Shown here: one piece after another, positions 63,501-64,000 of the stretch
Layout of the letters: the number at the start of each line of letters is the position of its first letter
Numbering within the stretch: position 1 is the first letter of the stretch
The notes under the pieces: model-generated
What the model was told of the DNA's origin: nothing
The model's database searches: none
Seen by the model: only the letters and a program-made list of their open reading frames with translations
NCBI GenBank assembly: GCA_001247695.2
Contig: LGRX02035075.1
Span: forward strand, 1-64,000
Length of the DNA stretch: 64,000 nucleotides
Reading direction: 5' to 3'
Source of the DNA: Cymbomonas tetramitiformis
Lineage: Eukaryota; Chlorophyta; Pyramimonadophyceae; Pyramimonadales; Pyramimonadaceae
Made by a program: the position numbers and the translations under genes

Positions 63501-64000
63501 ACAGCGATAGGCTGTCCTGGGGAATTCTCCGCCACTGGGGATTCCTCGCTGTGAGGAAGTCCCTTCCTGCTTGCTTCTGCGACCGCCATCAACAGTTCCA
63601 TGACCCTGCGATCCATGGCCAGGCCCAGAATGCTTGCCAACTCTACGTCGTTCAGGCCATCAGCCATGCGTAGTTCACTTGCGCTGTAGCCCATGGCTCG
63701 CGCCTTCTCGTCGAGGTTCACTTCTCGGGATTCCTCCTCAGTGTCCTCATTGGCAGTGCGCACCACGGTGCCCATTCTCGCCAGTCTGAATGCTCTCGAC
63801 CCTTGCGTTGCCATGATGGTGGGAAGAGCCCTCAGCGGTTCTCCCACCACGTTCACCACATAGTGGGGCACGCGGTCTGTCCTTATCACCGGTCTGGGCT
63901 GCCAGCCCTTGCATAAGATTGACGATACAACTCGCCCTTCTGGCCTCGCCACCTTGCCCATCACAGAGCGAAATTGGTGGTTCTGGAACAGGTTACTCCA
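60509..64000 (-). pseudogene. Gypsy-type polyprotein end: integrase, PHD finger, methyltransferase-like domain (two stops; partial)
   Basis: Open from the window edge. Upstream part: HHCC zinc finger (H372, H377, C407, C410 counted from 63964) and integrase core Asp439 (SLDLAW), Asp500 (LVDGGKEF), Glu535 (NGLTERVV). In-frame TGA and TAA lie near 62231 and 62197, 10 codons apart; reading continues in the same frame. Counted from 62194: an SH3-like post-integrase segment (about 70-135, VGDFVYIRQK), a complete C4HC3 PHD finger at 150-194 (C150, C153, C165, C168, H173, C176, C191, C194) and a methyltransferase-like domain at about 360-525. The last shows DPWAGTG (387-393, SAM-binding motif I), NDWNP (411, motif II position) and TSPWF (446-450, motif IV position). 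PHD fingers read histone H3 tails; the domain fusion suggests chromatin-guided integration plus DNA or RNA modification, which is inference. Protease and RT lie beyond 64000. Confidence 0.75.

Noticed and set aside
60509..64000. Reassigned stop codons (TAA/TAG as Gln), suggested by stops at apparent Gln sites
   Set aside because: The 3128-codon ORF2 and the LRAT-fold gene read normally with no internal TAA or TAG, which a reassigned code would use often. The stops are better explained as decay.

Overview
This is nuclear DNA of a eukaryote with spliceosomal introns (GT-AG, about 75-210 bp) and the standard genetic code. Most of it is transposable elements inserted into one another. I see one ordinary cellular gene, an LRAT-fold (NC-domain) protein at 29968-30618. 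LRAT-fold proteins occur in animals, plants and algae, so it does not fix the lineage. A TE-rich alga or an early-branching animal would both fit, and I do not assign the organism.

Left third (1-27125) is a nest that can be unpicked from target-site duplications (TSDs). The base layer is an old plus-strand Ty3/Gypsy element. Its integrase and chromodomain lie at 1-1437, its 3' untranslated region is scattered from 1438 to 20817, and its 3' LTR is at 20818-21050 plus 26239-26554. Into its 3' UTR went (i) a 14.8-kb minus-strand LTR element (2107-16863, TSD AGCGT) of the same LTR family but without recognisable pol; (ii) a 1.1-kb TIR element (16990-18069); (iii) a 2.6-kb hAT-type element (18110-20728, TSD TGGCCAGT). 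A gag-only LTR element (21051-26238, TSD CAAGT) sits inside its LTR and itself carries a 1.85-kb LTR element (23141-24989, TSD AACCG). A hAT MITE lies at 26555-26797. The 14.8-kb element holds a hairpin-rich inverted-repeat element (4895-6648) and a decayed transposase-like gene (9334-11732).

Middle (27126-41702) has the LRAT-fold gene, a second hairpin-rich element of the same kind (32446-35865, 10-bp TSD) and a second gag-only LTR element (37840-41702, TSD CTAAC) broken by another hAT MITE.

Right third is the most informative part. At 41703-55455 (minus) is a giant LINE-like retrotransposon: an ORF1 with apparent introns, a heptad-repeat spacer that stays open in frame, and a 3128-residue ORF2. 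ORF2 carries a Ulp1-like protease, an APE endonuclease, reverse transcriptase, RNase H, a zinc knuckle and a C-terminal Dam-like DNA methyltransferase motif. At 57204-59598 (minus) is a diverged third gag-only relative. At 60509-64000 (minus) is the end of a second Gypsy-type polyprotein: integrase, PHD finger and a different methyltransferase-like domain, with two in-frame stops.

The strongest candidate for something undescribed is that two unrelated retrotransposon lineages in one window each end in an amino-methyltransferase-like domain, one beside a PHD histone reader. The hairpin-array element family with its short CxxC...C ORF and the stop-free introns of the LINE ORF1 come next.
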